A stretch of 64,000 nucleotides of DNA, taken from positions 13,994,568 through 14,058,567 of the forward strand of contig CM020618.1 of assembly GCA_009829735.1 (NCBI GenBank), given 5' to 3'. Source of the stretch: Pyropia yezoensis. Its lineage: Eukaryota; Rhodophyta; Bangiophyceae; Bangiales; Bangiaceae. Shown in pieces: positions 32,401 through 41,167 of this stretch (position 1 is its first letter; the number at the start of each line of letters is the position of its first letter). The notes below the pieces were generated by a model that saw nothing but the letters and a program-made list of their open reading frames with translations, did not search any database and was not told the DNA's origin. The position numbers and the translations under genes are program-made.

Positions 32401-34721
32401 CGAGGCTCAGCCGGGGGGCACGGCAGGAAGAGGCGGAAGAACATGGCACTGGCGTTCTTCCGCATCGGGGGGATCACCCCCACCGCGGAGCCGATCCGCA
32501 CGGGACACGGGTGGGCGGCGACGCGCGCTGCTGCCGCCGCCACGGTCGCAGACGACACGCGCCCGGCGGCGGGGACGGCGTCGAGCGGGGACACGCTCGC
32601 AACGATGGCGGCGGTGGCGGCAGCTAGCGCATCAGCCGTCGGTGTCGCCGACGCGTCCGCCGGCTCTGGCTCGTCTGGCAGCTCTGGCGCGCCGTCCACG
32701 CCCTCCATGACCGTCTGGAGGACGCGGGCAAAGGCGGCGTGCGGGATCCACCGCAGCCCCCGCTCCGGATTGGCCAACTTGTGGAACTGCCTGGGCACGC
32801 CCGCCGCGCCCCCGGTGAGCCCAGGGGTGCCCTGCGTCGCCACAATCCGAGCCGCCTTTGCCGCCGCCTTGGCCAAGTCCGCGGGCGGGACGGCGACGAC
32901 GCGCGGCCGCCGCGGTTGCCACCCCACAGGGGTCTGCCCGCCGCCCCCCGCGTTTGCGGCCAGCACCATCACACCCGAACGGCAGCCGACGAGCTTCTCG
33001 TACCGTTGCATCAGCCCCCACGCGTAGGCGGCCGCGTCTTCGCGGGACACTACCGCCGCCGGCCCGAGCGCCCGCCACAGGGCGGCCGCCACGGCGGCGC
33101 CATCTTCTGGGGCGGGGAGCCCCGGCGCCGCCAAAATCTCGTCGGTTCTATCGTCCGAGTCGCTTGGATGCGTGACGCCGTCCCACGAGGCCATGGCCTC
33201 TGCGGCGGCAAAGGCATCGGCCGCCGCCGCCGCCTCCGCCGTTGTCGAGGGCTTCCTCTCTTCGCCGCGAGCACATCCCGCGTCGGCACCGACTACTTCA
33301 ATGGCGCCCAAGAAGAGGCGGTATAGGGAGCGGACGGAAGGTGCGAGGCCCGGGATCGCCAGCCGCCCGCGGTGGGCGAGGAGGAGTGCCATGATTGCCG
33401 TGTAGGGGGGCAGCTGCCGCTTGACAACGAGGGCGCGTAGGTAGCGAACGGGCTCCACGGGGGGGGCCGCCGCGACTGCAGCTGTCCTCGGGGGCGCAAA
33501 AAAGACCGCCGCCTCGTCGTCTGCGGTGGGTACTCCCACCGGCGGGTCAGGCACCCGTGCCAGCGCATAGGGCGTGGCAAACAGGGCGTCGATGGCTTCC
33601 TCGCGGCCGCGCTTTGTGAACAAGTCGTCGTCCTTGGCAGCGTCCAGGTGGACAGACACGGCCGCCGCCGCCAACGACTCGGTGTCGCGCCACTTGCCCA
33701 GGAGCGGCTCATCCACTCGGTGGCCAGACACGGCCGAAGATGGCATGGACGTGCCGTCCTTGGCGGGCTTGTCAACGAGAACAGCGACCATGTTGAGCAG
33801 CAACCACATGTCCTTCACGTCATCAAAGATGCGGAACACGCAGATCGTGGTTTCCACGTCGTCCTCGTCGCTGCTCGTGTCTTCGTCGGAACTCCACTGT
33901 TCGCTGTCCGTGTCGCTACCTCTGACAGTCGCGCCGCCCACGATGCCACCAGCACTGCCGTTCCCACCGGCGCGGCACTCTCCGCCGTCGGCACCGCTGC
34001 CAGCGTCCGCAACGTCACCGCGTGGGGGGCGCTCCGCCTGGGTAAGGGCGTCCGCACTGGAAGGGCCGCTCTCTGTCCCAGCGTCAGCGCCATGCCCACT
34101 GACAGCGTGGTCGCCACCACAGCCAGCGCAGCTGCCGTCCGCACAAGAGTCGCCGCTACCACCGCCATTGTCGTCATGGCCACTGCTTTCACCGCCCCGT
34201 TGGTCACTGCTCTCGTCCTGATGGGGGTCCGCATGACCGCCACTGACGTGACCACCACTGCCACGGCCACCACTGTCACCACAACTACCGCCGCCACCGT
34301 CGACCGCATCCAAGTGTGCCACATCGATAGCAGTGGCACCAGCGCCCGCGACAGTGGCGGTGGCGGCGGCGGCAGCGTCGGTGACATACGTGGCGCCCGA
34401 CGTCTCTGCCGGCGCCGGCGGCGGGGACGGCGGCAGGGACGGCAGCAATGGCGATGGCGGCGACGGCGTTGACGCCCGCGGATCGACAGCGGCGGCCACG
34501 CCCCCCACCGACGCCGGCTCCCCCGCGGCCACCAGGTCGGCGTCACAACTGTCCGCGTCGCCGCTTTGTTGGCGGCAATGCCGACGGCCGGGCGACACGA
34601 CGCCCGGCGGCGGCGGCGGCGGCGACGGTGGCAGCGGCTGCGTAGACGCCGCGGGGGGCGCTGGCGCCGACGCCACCAGGGGCGCCTCGTCACCCGAGCC
34701 ACTTGGTGGGGATGACGCCAT
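26460..34721 (-). CDS. Giant protein with three predicted cyclin-box folds and long disordered linkers
   Basis: One uninterrupted frame of 2,753 residues from an ATG at 34721. In-frame codons further upstream use GTG and read as low-complexity sequence, so this ATG is preferred. Three separated segments share a PHO80/cyclin-box pattern. First, about 427-480: YLRALVVKRQLPPYTAIMAL, LLLAHRGRLAIPGL, SVRSLYRLFLGAIEVVG, with REDAAAYAWGLMQRYEKL after a loop insertion at about 557-580. Second, about 760-887: RLVRIMAFTWWLGAKGRVPP, LVLTDWTAHRLIVAGVGLAA, EVATLVANLCELLGG. Third, C-terminal, about 2570-2753: LTPWTVGRLLPAALLVAARA, then VSVDAVEVEAMAWLLLRWYE. Between the second and third lie about 1,650 residues of Thr/Ala/Glu, Pro/Ala (a PAPAPA hexanucleotide repeat near 29515-29640), poly-Gly and Ser/Pro sequence. 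Cyclins activate kinases or scaffold; no partner is evident. The fold is inferred from pattern only. Confidence 0.7.
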   Translation of the reverse strand: MASSPPSGSGDEAPLVASAPAPPAASTQPLPPSPPPPPPGVVSPGRRHCRQQSGDADSCDADLVAAGEPASVGGVAAAVDPRASTPSPPSPLLPSLPPSPPPAPAETSGATYVTDAAAAATATVAGAGATAIDVAHLDAVDGGGGSCGDSGGRGSGGHVSGGHADPHQDESSDQRGGESSGHDDNGGGSGDSCADGSCAGCGGDHAVSGHGADAGTESGPSSADALTQAERPPRGDVADAGSGADGGECRAGGNGSAGGIVGGATVRGSDTDSEQWSSDEDTSSDEDDVETTICVFRIFDDVKDMWLLLNMVAVLVDKPAKDGTSMPSSAVSGHRVDEPLLGKWRDTESLAAAAVSVHLDAAKDDDLFTKRGREEAIDALFATPYALARVPDPPVGVPTADDEAAVFFAPPRTAAVAAAPPVEPVRYLRALVVKRQLPPYTAIMALLLAHRGRLAIPGLAPSVRSLYRLFLGAIEVVGADAGCARGEERKPSTTAEAAAAADAFAAAEAMASWDGVTHPSDSDDRTDEILAAPGLPAPEDGAAVAAALWRALGPAAVVSREDAAAYAWGLMQRYEKLVGCRSGVMVLAANAGGGGQTPVGWQPRRPRVVAVPPADLAKAAAKAARIVATQGTPGLTGGAAGVPRQFHKLANPERGLRWIPHAAFARVLQTVMEGVDGAPELPDEPEPADASATPTADALAAATAAIVASVSPLDAVPAAGRVSSATVAAAAARVAAHPCPVRIGSAVGVIPPMRKNASAMFFRLFLPCPPAEPRLVRIMAFTWWLGAKGRVPPMLILSGLVLAARARDVNPMLVLTDWTAHRLIVAGVGLAASGTRWADWSAQLHVGGAETADAVEVATLVANLCELLGGQEAAVVTTADAAAMEWTLVYWFRRSGLRPGEGGVPLSEAATLQPLLMGLIDDGFDVAPLLPVRQSRRPPVRQGSSRRQRATAAVTAAATEAAATEAAAAEATATEETATEATTTEAAATEDATAEGMAANAAETDVAGTDEPATDVAVTEATATEGAAVNAAASDAEAATEAVVEEAVVDEAAADDEAASTDVASAAALILVAPEEATADIHGGAAGTTTTSVTPGAAAPAIAGGVAADQATTANCGGSRGGLGVAAAAPLPSVGGGRAGFRGGGATHHGPGGPAEGATTDAAFLPPTRRDHPAAGGGGGGSDAAEGATTDGGTEGVPELPSAIRTVDQPRDGGAPPAGEPSAGVGIVTAVAATGNGAAAAAPFPPNTSAAHARGATSVAADSTSRAPETGGPARDARDTPVAPAAPAAPAAAAGSQPGCAAEPGWVTPVTGGGAPSAAASAAAAGGAAAAATGAAAAAGASSHGAPPTGGTTPVRTTSTGAAPLAAVSTAPSAASASTTAATRRGGRRGGGGGRPRAAAGRARAASSSPPPPTAAPVDGRGHRRGKGVGGGAPTQAPARSPPPPMGSPSPSVTTAAPTDSRGGRRGWGGVPARGRRPRGAFRIGGGGGSGGGGGGGGGSGGGVGASAAAGAGVPAPKGRGGGGVTAPAQAVAPTPIGAGGSTPRPTSPQPPPPSVWSAPAPPAPPRSPSAWPPPQSTLPAGSRPRVASPPPPPPAQAVAAASPPRPQPPPPSRPPPAASPPQPPLPHRRVAAVPPSLRPRGGRPHAAHRQSPAASPPPPPHRPVVAAPPTSRPRGGRPSPSQPPAEAQLSTQPALAPAPAPAPAPAPAPAPAPALAPAPAPAPALAPVPAPTQAPMSAATFSSLSASSSASTLASPPCPLPPALTSPVPSPPPCPLPPAPSSPVQSPSPLLSLPHPVPRLLRRPSTPPRFSVSNPSGEGALAAAAGAVHAATAPDAAPSDPPDSTHNASRSGEGGGGDGGDGASLPSTATAATAAAVPTAPPTVGVHAPPLPDSIATPAAAAHDAVSRSDHAATLAAAIFAPPVSAAAPPPSEGQLTAQPPPPPGVGQTATSPLPPGVGWNAQPPPPPWGGQTASQPPPPLRAPPAVPPRHAPLAPRARVEASVAPPPLSQQPAAAAPGQRPTRRRRLATSPATGAPGGHAAAAAAAAAGRPQPTRTGGGHTAAAGASAHRAPLVPPPAHVSGVPAGLLPQSAFPLVAPQTAPPPFPPFPPTVPPIMPPTAIVPAPPVTCIPPTPPTTPAAVLPRPPMPASATAVSAPGGCGGGAVDATLAPAAPVGAGMPTAVAGGAAATASAVAAATFAAVATARAGGGGGGSGCGGGGGGSGGGGGGGGGGDGGGGGDGGGGGGGGGGGGNLAANPFAPPPPPPPPPPPPPPPPRTALDVASTAAAAAAAAAASVAADAAAVAAAAAAPVPAGGHAVAEPPHDALVGAPPWAAEWSAPALPAQWRSGPWSPPPAGPLLPRVIYFDGLPVFTLPPGTSMADVVATVLATPSPMAPPTVWPPTAASRAHGAAWRAAADAAVGAARLAGAWRSRAAGAASWAVSAPPAATADATATAATAAEAAADTTAAAAAAAAAVPVPVAVAPAAAVVVTVVSAPGLPPPVAAAAAAAAAAAGRGGWDEGWGDAATLPADVAPFWAPVPGPATPAGTPDVAPLLGALDGAAAADGGLPPPLLVAAMVVIARAQAAASEPLAATLTPWTVGRLLPAALLVAARATGWAPLTPEVVAAAAGAVAVGVAAVAGSGAPRETAAAATAAAAAAAAAAAAAAAAATAGAGGAGLAAGEGVGGEGVGSGAPRPPPPATAAAVADAAAAEVALGRGLLGGWVSVDAVEVEAMAWLLLRWYEELRQRG

Positions 34722-35167
34722 TGGGGGGGCGCCCCCCCCACCCCCCCTTCCTGGCTCCGCCGCCGCCTGCCCCCTGCTCACCCGACGGCGCGCGCCGACG
34801 CGCCGGGAATGGCACCACACCCACCACCAACAGCACCACACCCACCGCCAGCAGCACCACGACCACCAGGCTCACCGCCACCAGGCCCCAGAGGGTTGAG
34901 GATGGCGGGGTGGGCGACGAGAGGGGAACCACCCGCCACACGGGGCCTCGTAGCGGCGATGGAGAGGGGACGGGCGGGGGGACAGCCACCTGAAGACTGG
35001 ACAGGGGGGTATGGACTGGGGAGGGGGGGTAGAGACAGCCTGCGGGGGAGAACAACGATCCGGAGGGGGGCAAGGGCGGATGGGAAGACGCGCGCCGCCC
35101 GCATTAGCGGGAAGGAAGGAGGTGCCGTCGCCGTCGTCCTCGGGCGCGCCGAGAGAGGTTGAGCACT

Positions 35168-35335
35168 TGGGGGGAGGAGGGAAGCGGGGGAGAGGAGGGA
35201 AGCGGGGGGGAGGAGGGAAGCGGGGGGGAGGAGGGAAGCGGGGGGAGGAGGGAAGCGGGGGGGAGAAGGGAAGCGGGGGAGAGGAGGGAAGCGGGGGGGA
35301 GGAGGGAAGCGGGGGGGAGGAGCGCGGGTCGCCGG
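35168..35335 (+). repeat. G-rich minisatellite, GGGAGGAGGGAAGCG units
   Basis: About nine head-to-tail copies of an 18-20-bp unit, GGGGGGAGGAGGGAAGC, differing only in G-run length. Strongly purine-biased, so it could form triplex or quadruplex structures. Confidence 0.9.
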
Positions 35336-35452
35336 GGATGTTACCCTCCCCGCCCCACCCACGCCCTCTCCTCCCTCGGGGTCTTGCCCCCTCCTCCCCC
35401 GGGGCTCTTGTCCCCCCGGCACCTTCTGGCGCCGTTCCACCACCCGGTGAGC

Positions 35453-35615
35453 GGGCGGGCGGGGGGCGGGCGGGGGACGGCCGCGCAGGCGGGCGGGCGG
35501 GCGGGGGGGAGGGCGGGTGGGCCGGCGGACGTCCAGGCGGGCGGGCGGGCGGGCGGGCGGTCGGGAGGGGGGGTGGGTGGCTGGGTGGGCGGGTGGGTGG
35601 GTTGGATGGCCGGCC
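35453..35615 (+). repeat. (GGGC)n / (GGGT)n tetranucleotide tract
   Basis: Repeated GGGC units grade into GGGT units with short interruptions. Confidence 0.85.
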
Positions 35616-35946
35616 CGCCCACCTGTGCCCATATATGGGTGGCCCAGCGGTTGCGGGCGGCAAGGCGGGCGGGGAGAGGACGGGCGGCATGCTCGCGCGC
35701 GAGCAGAGGGCGGCCGCCGCGGGGCGCGCGCGGCGTGCCAGCCAAATGATCCCCCCCCCCCCCCGCGTCCACAGAAGACCGCAACCAAAAACGGCACACA
35801 TCTGCCGCTGCGACGGCTGGCGCGGGGGAGGTGGGGGCAGCGCCGGGGGCTGGAGGGCATGTGGGAGGGCCGGCAGTTCCCCACCACGGGATCCCCATCC
35901 CGCCTCGGTCGCGTCGTTGGCCGCCAGACCGCGGCGGCAGGGGCGG

Positions 35947-35977
<31 letters not shown>

Positions 35978-36869
35978 GGCGGTAGCATGTAGCGGTGGCT
36001 GTGACTGCGGGGTGCACACGCGAGAGCGACCCAGCTAGGGATGTGGATGCGGAACTTCGCACCTTGAAGGTGCACGCGAGAGCGCGACCGAGCTAGGGAT
36101 TTCTGAAGGGATGTATCCTCCTCCCTCCTACAGGAGAGCAGCTGCCGTTGTCTGCCGCGACGGTGGCCACCTCCTTGCCACGCAAGTGTGTGGGGGTCGT
36201 CGGGATGCCCGCCTGCGACTCGTGGATCGAGAGGGCGCTCGCGGTGGAGATGGCGGCAGTGAGGGGGTCGAGGGCGGTGGGGGGGTTGCTGGCTGGGGGG
36301 CGCGCAGGCAAGGAACGAACACACATGTGAGGCGCGGGGCGGAAGGGCTTTGGGCAATCGAGAGAGCGGGGCGATCTTATTTGCCCATGGACAAGACGCG
36401 GATGGCCTCCAAAGAGGACACCCTATGTAGGTATGCGAAAGTCCCCGGGCTCGTTGCAGCTGCTCGTGGCCCGTCCTGTGACTATCGGGGTGACCAAAGC
36501 AGCGAGTTTTAGTCAAACCGATAGTCAACTGACCATCGGGCGGGTGGAGATACGCGCGTCTGATTGGCTGAAGTGATTTCAAGCTGTGACGAGAAGTAAG
36601 TAGGAATTTCATACCAAATACCAATATATGGTCGTTTTAGTCGCCCCGTTAGTCCACGTGGGTGGGTATGCTCCAAGGGTCCCTCTCTTGCTTATTTCAG
36701 GGTGTCCAACAGACAAGCGGCATCTGTCCTTGATGCGGCTTTGGGATCCATTGTTTGAAAACTAAACAGCGTTCGTGGGACCCTGCCCAGAATACGTATT
36801 TGGCCGAGCTTTGGTAGCCTTGTGACAAGCGCGTTTGAACGCGCACCTGGCATCGAGGGAAAGAGGGGG

Positions 36870-36912
36870 AGGCCTGTTCGCAGCAGCTTTCGCAGTTCTG
36901 GTGGTGCATGCA
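36870..36912 (+). repeat. Left inverted repeat of Harbinger-like element
   Basis: Begins AGGCCTGTTCGCAGCAGCTT and ends TGGTGCATGCA. 41 of 43 positions match the reverse complement of 41125-41167; similarity stops abruptly on both sides. Confidence 0.85.
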
Positions 36913-38053
36913 CGCGGCAATTTCATTGGGTGACAGCGTCGGGCCGGTGCACGCGCCGTCCATGCACGGGAAAAATATTTACGCGGACGGGCCCCGCGCA
37001 GTGGGGCTTAACCCGTGTACCTTACAGACCGCCGATTCGACGTGCACAGACGTGTTTGGCCATTGCACATGCCCTGCAGCGTGGCCCTAGGAGCCCGAGA
37101 ACGCGGTTTTCCGGGTTCCGGCGCTACAGATTTTCTACATTGATGCTCTCTCCAGAACGGGAAGCGCCGGCCAGTGCCAGTTTTTTTTGGAGGTGCGTGA
37201 GAACGACCTTGTCGAGGTCGCTACGAAGAGTTTTTTTCTCGCCGGCGTTTCCTTCACCCAGCATCACCTCTTGGCCGTTGGCAAAATGTACTTATACCTG
37301 CACCGTCATACAGATATAATGCATGACTTGTGGATCGCATGCGCGATCAAGACAGAAAGCATGCAGGACAAGTGCTCTTCCTGCACCAGACCTCGTGCAT
37401 TCATGCGCTGGCGTGCAGCACAGATGCAAGCAGACCTTAACCACTTGTCCATGCAATGTACCGAGAAGTGCTTTTCTCGAGTGTGTGGCGCGCCCTACGA
37501 GCGGTGCGTGCCCACCGGCACCATGTGTGCACCCCCGTAGCGGAGCTGCTCGCCCACTTATGCTTTTTCCTGATTTCCATGGCACTCCCGGTTCATGAAA
37601 CATGCTCATCTGCATGCTTCGGAGGCAGACTTTGTGCAAAAATGCAGCAGACTTCGTGCATCTCGTGCATTTTTATTGTCAGTGTGACCGAAGTTGTGCC
37701 AGATGGAGCCCACAAACGCGAAAAAACGTGCCCCGTCTGGCACGTTGTTAGGCCCCGTGCACGTCCGTGCAAGCTCGTGAGCCACGTGTTTGCAGGCCCA
37801 AGCACGGTTACTCGGCTTCCGTACGGTAGACGGCTTTAGCCCTACTGCGCCTTTTGCTCGATCCTCCGTGCACGGGGCACGCTCCCTTCGCTGGTAACGA
37901 AAAAAATCAGAGTTGTTTAGCGAGATCTAACTTCTACTGACAGATTGTTGACACCACGGTCCATCCAGGCGGGAGATTTCCGAACGACGACCGTGGGGTC
38001 GTCGACGAACGATCCCTCGCACGCCACACAATCCATCGCGCGCACATCGCTAC

Positions 38054-39437
38054 ATGTCGCCCCCCCCCTCACCGGACGCGCGCCGTCACTTCTCCCACCT
38101 TCCCCTTGCACCCGACGGATTCACCGTGGCATCCCGCATCACTGCGGACGCTCGAGGCTCACTCCTGAGCAGTCGAGGTCTCCGCTTCCGAGGCCTCAAG
38201 GCTGATTTTCTGCAGCGCTGTTGCGAGAACGGGGTCGCTCTTTCTCCTTGGCCCGAGATGGCCGGTCCGGCGCCGTTGGGCACCCCGTCAGTGCCACCTG
38301 CGTGTGCAGCCCCGGCGCCCTCTGCGCAGGCGAATGCCGCCCTTGATTGGGGTGCCGGCGCGAGCGAGCCGCGTCCTGCGTCCGTGTCTCCTGCGCCGTT
38401 GGCTGAAGCGAGTAGCGGCGACGGCGCGGCTGCTGGGGCCCTGCCACCTGTGGATTCGGTTGGTGGAGCCGCCGCACCGGGGGGGAGGTCTGGGGTCGCA
38501 GCGTCAGCGGGCACACCCCCCAGCGCGGCTCATTATGGTTGCCGTGCGCCCTGCTTCAACAGGCATGAGCGGGCACGGCTGGCCTACATTTTGTGCTTCG
38601 CTGAGGTTGGTCCTGGCGTAGTGGCGTCGCGGTAGGGGATGGCATGGCAACAGCAGGACGCCCGTCAGTCGCGCGCTGCGGTGTGGGTTTTGACTATTTT
38701 GTTTATCTGCGTCTATGGGATGGCACTCTGTATCGGATGCAGAATGATCTTGGCTGAATCTCTCGTGGCTACGGCCGATGCCGCACGCGGATCACTAATC
38801 AGGATGTGTCAGGGGAAACTTGTACTTTGCCAGCGTTGACCCGCAGTTTGCCTTTGTCGGCTCGTAGCTGTCCGCTTTCTCTTGGCGCATCGACAAGGAC
38901 TCTTCCTACTCAGCGCAGAATGACCCCAGCCTGTGGGCCACGTTCTCCAAGGGGGATATATTGACGGATTTATCTTATTTTTCTCTTGAAGGACAATGCC
39001 GTCGTCATGAATTTTGTGTGCCCAGAGATGGGCCCTGCGTGGGTCGAGGGCGACCTCCCTCCACTGGCGAGCCACGCAACGCACGAGTCGCCGACCAACC
39101 GTGGCAAGCGACGGAATGACGCCAGCCAGATACAATTTGAGGCATTTGCTGCCAACGCGGCCCAGATGGCAGCAGCTGTTTGCGTGGACCTCAGCAGTCT
39201 AGAGCTGGTTAACCTGTCGGAGACGTCCAGAAACCTGAAGCGGGGGCTGACCCCCGTTTTATTGCAGATGTAGAGCACAAACTACGGCAGCCTTTGATTC
39301 CGCCGCCAGGAGCGCCTGCGACCGCTGGCAACGCTGGAGCGTCCGGGTCCGCGGGAGAGGCCTCGCCGGCACCGGCCGCATTCGTTGATGATACACCGCT
39401 GGACATTGAGGAGGGGGAGGCCGAAGGCTACTTTTGA
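38054..39437 (+). CDS. SAP-domain protein of the Harbinger-like element, spliced
   Basis: Exon 1 (38054-38605) starts at an ATG. It holds a SAP-type helix-loop-helix: ADARGSLLSSRGLRFRGLKA then DFLQRCCENGVAL, at about residues 32-64. An Ala/Pro-rich stretch follows. The exon ends GAG|GTTGGT. Exon 2 starts at 38992 after TTTTTCTCTTGAAG and keeps phase 0, with a helical segment near FEAFAANAAQMAAAVCVDLS. The last exon starts at 39268 after the strong acceptor CCGTTTTATTGCAG, reads VEHKLRQPLIPPPG, and ends in an acidic tail DIEEGEAEGYF before TGA. The exon 2 donor is not settled: GTTAAC near 39207 would break phase. SAP domains bind DNA. In Harbinger elements the companion protein is usually Myb/SANT-like and recruits the transposase to DNA, so SAP may substitute here. 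That role is inference. Confidence 0.55.
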
Positions 39438-39925
39438 GAGGCCGGTAGCGTTCTCTGAAGTGTCTTGACTTCTTTTTGGCAGTCCGTTAATGATTCGTAG
39501 CTGGTGCAAAAAGCGCCTCGAGATGGTTGTCTTTGCAGTACTAATTTGCTCATCCATTAGCAAAGCGCGCCGACAGTCATGGTCATCTTGAGAAAGAGTG
39601 GAGAATTATGGCACACGGTAGTCGGCCAGACTGCGTAGCAAAATGAGGACGCTACAAAAGTCCATCCCTGAGCTAGAACATCGGCGATACTCCCGATCGG
39701 AGCAGCCCCAAGCTCTCGACTCCGGCCGTCAGACGCGCCCGAATTTGAGACCGCTCTCTGTCACGGCGCCGCCCACGCTGATCAGCGCAAACCGAGTTGT
39801 TGGGCGCCATTGACACGTCACCCCCCTTACGATCAGTCTCATACGGAGAAACGGAAGATCCCTCGCACTTGCACGCCCATGATAGAAGTAGGGCAAACGA
39901 AAACAACACGACAAGACTGAAACGC

Positions 39926-40730
39926 TTAGGAGATGCAACGCGTAGAGGGCGCTAAAAAAATAACCCAGCGCCAAGATAGCATCTCAGAGGCCTGCTCAAT
40001 TTGGACGCGGCTCGATGACAGATAGAAATGTGTACCTGTCCCTCCAACGGTCCCCGCGACCACAGCCCGTCCACGTAACCATAAGAGCTTAACTCGCCCC
40101 GTAACCTTCATCGGCCACGACGTAGTGCCCACCATCGCTCGGGTCAGGACGTGCGTGGGGTCCCATATGGTGCGCTCCAGCTCCGTGCACGCAGTCGCAG
40201 AGGAGTCATGGCTGGAGCCAGGGCTCATAAAGCTCATCCAGCGAACTTGCAGTCCGCGTCACAAATAGCTTGGGTATTGAGGGAGTGAAAACATTTCGGA
40301 CGGTAGAAATCCGCTACGAACTGGACATCTTTGGCCAGGGGGTGTTTCTACTGTATGGCCACATAGTCCAGCACCCCAAGCACGATACGAATCAGCGAGC
40401 TACGCCGGGATCGGAAGACCTTTGCGTAACCCAACCGCCGCTGGCGACTCCCCAGCCCAAATTCAAAAGCCAGAGCAGGTGTGTCATTCACAGAATCAAA
40501 AACCTCCCAGAGGGCGTGGTACATTGTTGCAGGGTGCACGCCAAAAGCAGCACAAATATAAATGCAGCCGCCCCCCCGGAGGTATCGCAAGGCCATGCCG
40601 GTGCGACACTCGGGGGACAAGCCTCGGCGAGGCAAGCGGGAGCGAAAAAGCTCGACCAGATCCTCCACACCATCAACAGGCCTCAGCATAGCTCTGTTAA
40701 AAGAAGCTCCGGAACACTCCTAGATATCCG
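39926..40730 (-). pseudogene. PIF/Harbinger (DDE_Tnp_4) transposase, broken
   Basis: Reading from 40730 down: SFNRAMLRPVDGVEDLVELF, then the helix-turn-helix SPECRTGMALRYLRGGG and AAFGVHPATMYHALWEV, then the first catalytic aspartate in VLGVLDYVAIQ. A stop at about 40350 follows. After it come KDVQFVADFYRPKCFHSLNT and QAICDADCKF in the same frame. A shift leads to RWMSFMSPGSSHDSSA and, at the end, FYLSSSRVQIEQASEMLSWR with the third acidic residue. The second aspartate block (VVADEGY) is readable near 40105-40125 in another frame. Order and motifs fit PIF/Harbinger transposases of about 350-400 residues. At least one stop and two frame changes mean it cannot be active. It is convergent with the SAP gene. 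Confidence 0.8.
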
Positions 40731-41124
40731 CCACCGTCTTTGGGCTAGTGTAGCGAGCAGGCGTGGCGATCTCAAGGTGGGAGGTTACGGTCAAGGGGGT
40801 GGAGGGGAAAGGAGCGGAAAACACTCTCCTGTTGTAGTGCATTGCGACAGCGGCGTTAATCACACACGCCGCTGTTGCTGTGCGCCAACCTGGTCGGAAC
40901 ATGATCACGCGGCGTCTGCGGGCACCGTACGGTCGGTGGGCCTCAAAGGAACCTCCATGCGCGTCCCTCTAAAGGAGGTCGCTTGTGTATGGGGTGTCCC
41001 CCGTGTCCCCCGGCGCACTGCCGCTCCTGTCTGAGGTCATGAAAAACTAGGTGTCTTCCATGTAGAATTCTTGGGACTTTCGTATGCTGCTCTGGACGCC
41101 TCGCTTCACCCTTTCGCAGAATAG

Positions 41125-41167
41125 TGCATGCACCACCGGAACTGCGAAAGCTGCTGCGAACGGGCCT
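41125..41167 (-). repeat. Right inverted repeat of Harbinger-like element
   Basis: The reverse complement reads AGGCCCGTTCGCAGCAGCTT through TGGTGCATGCA, two mismatches from the left copy. Confidence 0.85.

Larger units (their letters stand above)
34722..36869. other. Repeat-rich GC-rich DNA upstream of the giant gene
   Basis: Presumably contains the 5' UTR and promoter of the giant minus-strand gene. Most of it is a GGGAAGCG minisatellite, (GGGC)n/(GGGT)n tracts and, at about 36010-36100, two near-identical 33-bp copies around GAGAGCG...AGCTAGGGAT. From about 36330 GC content drops into the transposon-rich region. No further gene is supported. Confidence 0.45.
36870..41167. mobile_element. 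PIF/Harbinger-like transposon with SAP-domain companion gene (candidate boundaries)
   Basis: 43-bp inverted repeats at both ends (36870-36912 and 41125-41167) agree at 41 positions and begin AGGCC(T/C)GTTCGCAGCAGC, similar to Tourist/Harbinger termini that start GGCC-TGTTCG. Inside are a plus-strand SAP-domain gene (38054-39437) and a convergent minus-strand Harbinger transposase pseudogene (39926-40730). Two convergent genes, one transposase and one DNA-binding partner, are the known Harbinger layout. No clean 3-bp target duplication is seen next to the repeats, so the true ends may differ slightly or have decayed. Confidence 0.6.

Noticed and set aside
26353-34899. Many long plus-strand open frames (up to about 475 codons) opposite the giant gene
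   Set aside because: They are Arg/Ala/Pro/Gly low-complexity shadows with no domain, while the minus frame is continuous and shows repeated helical domains.
34690-35073. Minus-strand frame with a strong hydrophobic stretch (VAVSLVVVVLLAVGVVLLVV)
   Set aside because: No ATG. The hydrophobic run is the translation of a simple CACCAC/CAGCAC repeat and overlaps the start of the giant gene.
35341-36624. 427-codon minus-strand frame
   Set aside because: It crosses minisatellites and tetranucleotide tracts and reads as Pro/Arg/His low complexity.
40270-41034. 254-codon plus-strand frame
   Set aside because: It is the mirror of the Harbinger transposase, which shows catalytic motifs on the minus strand.
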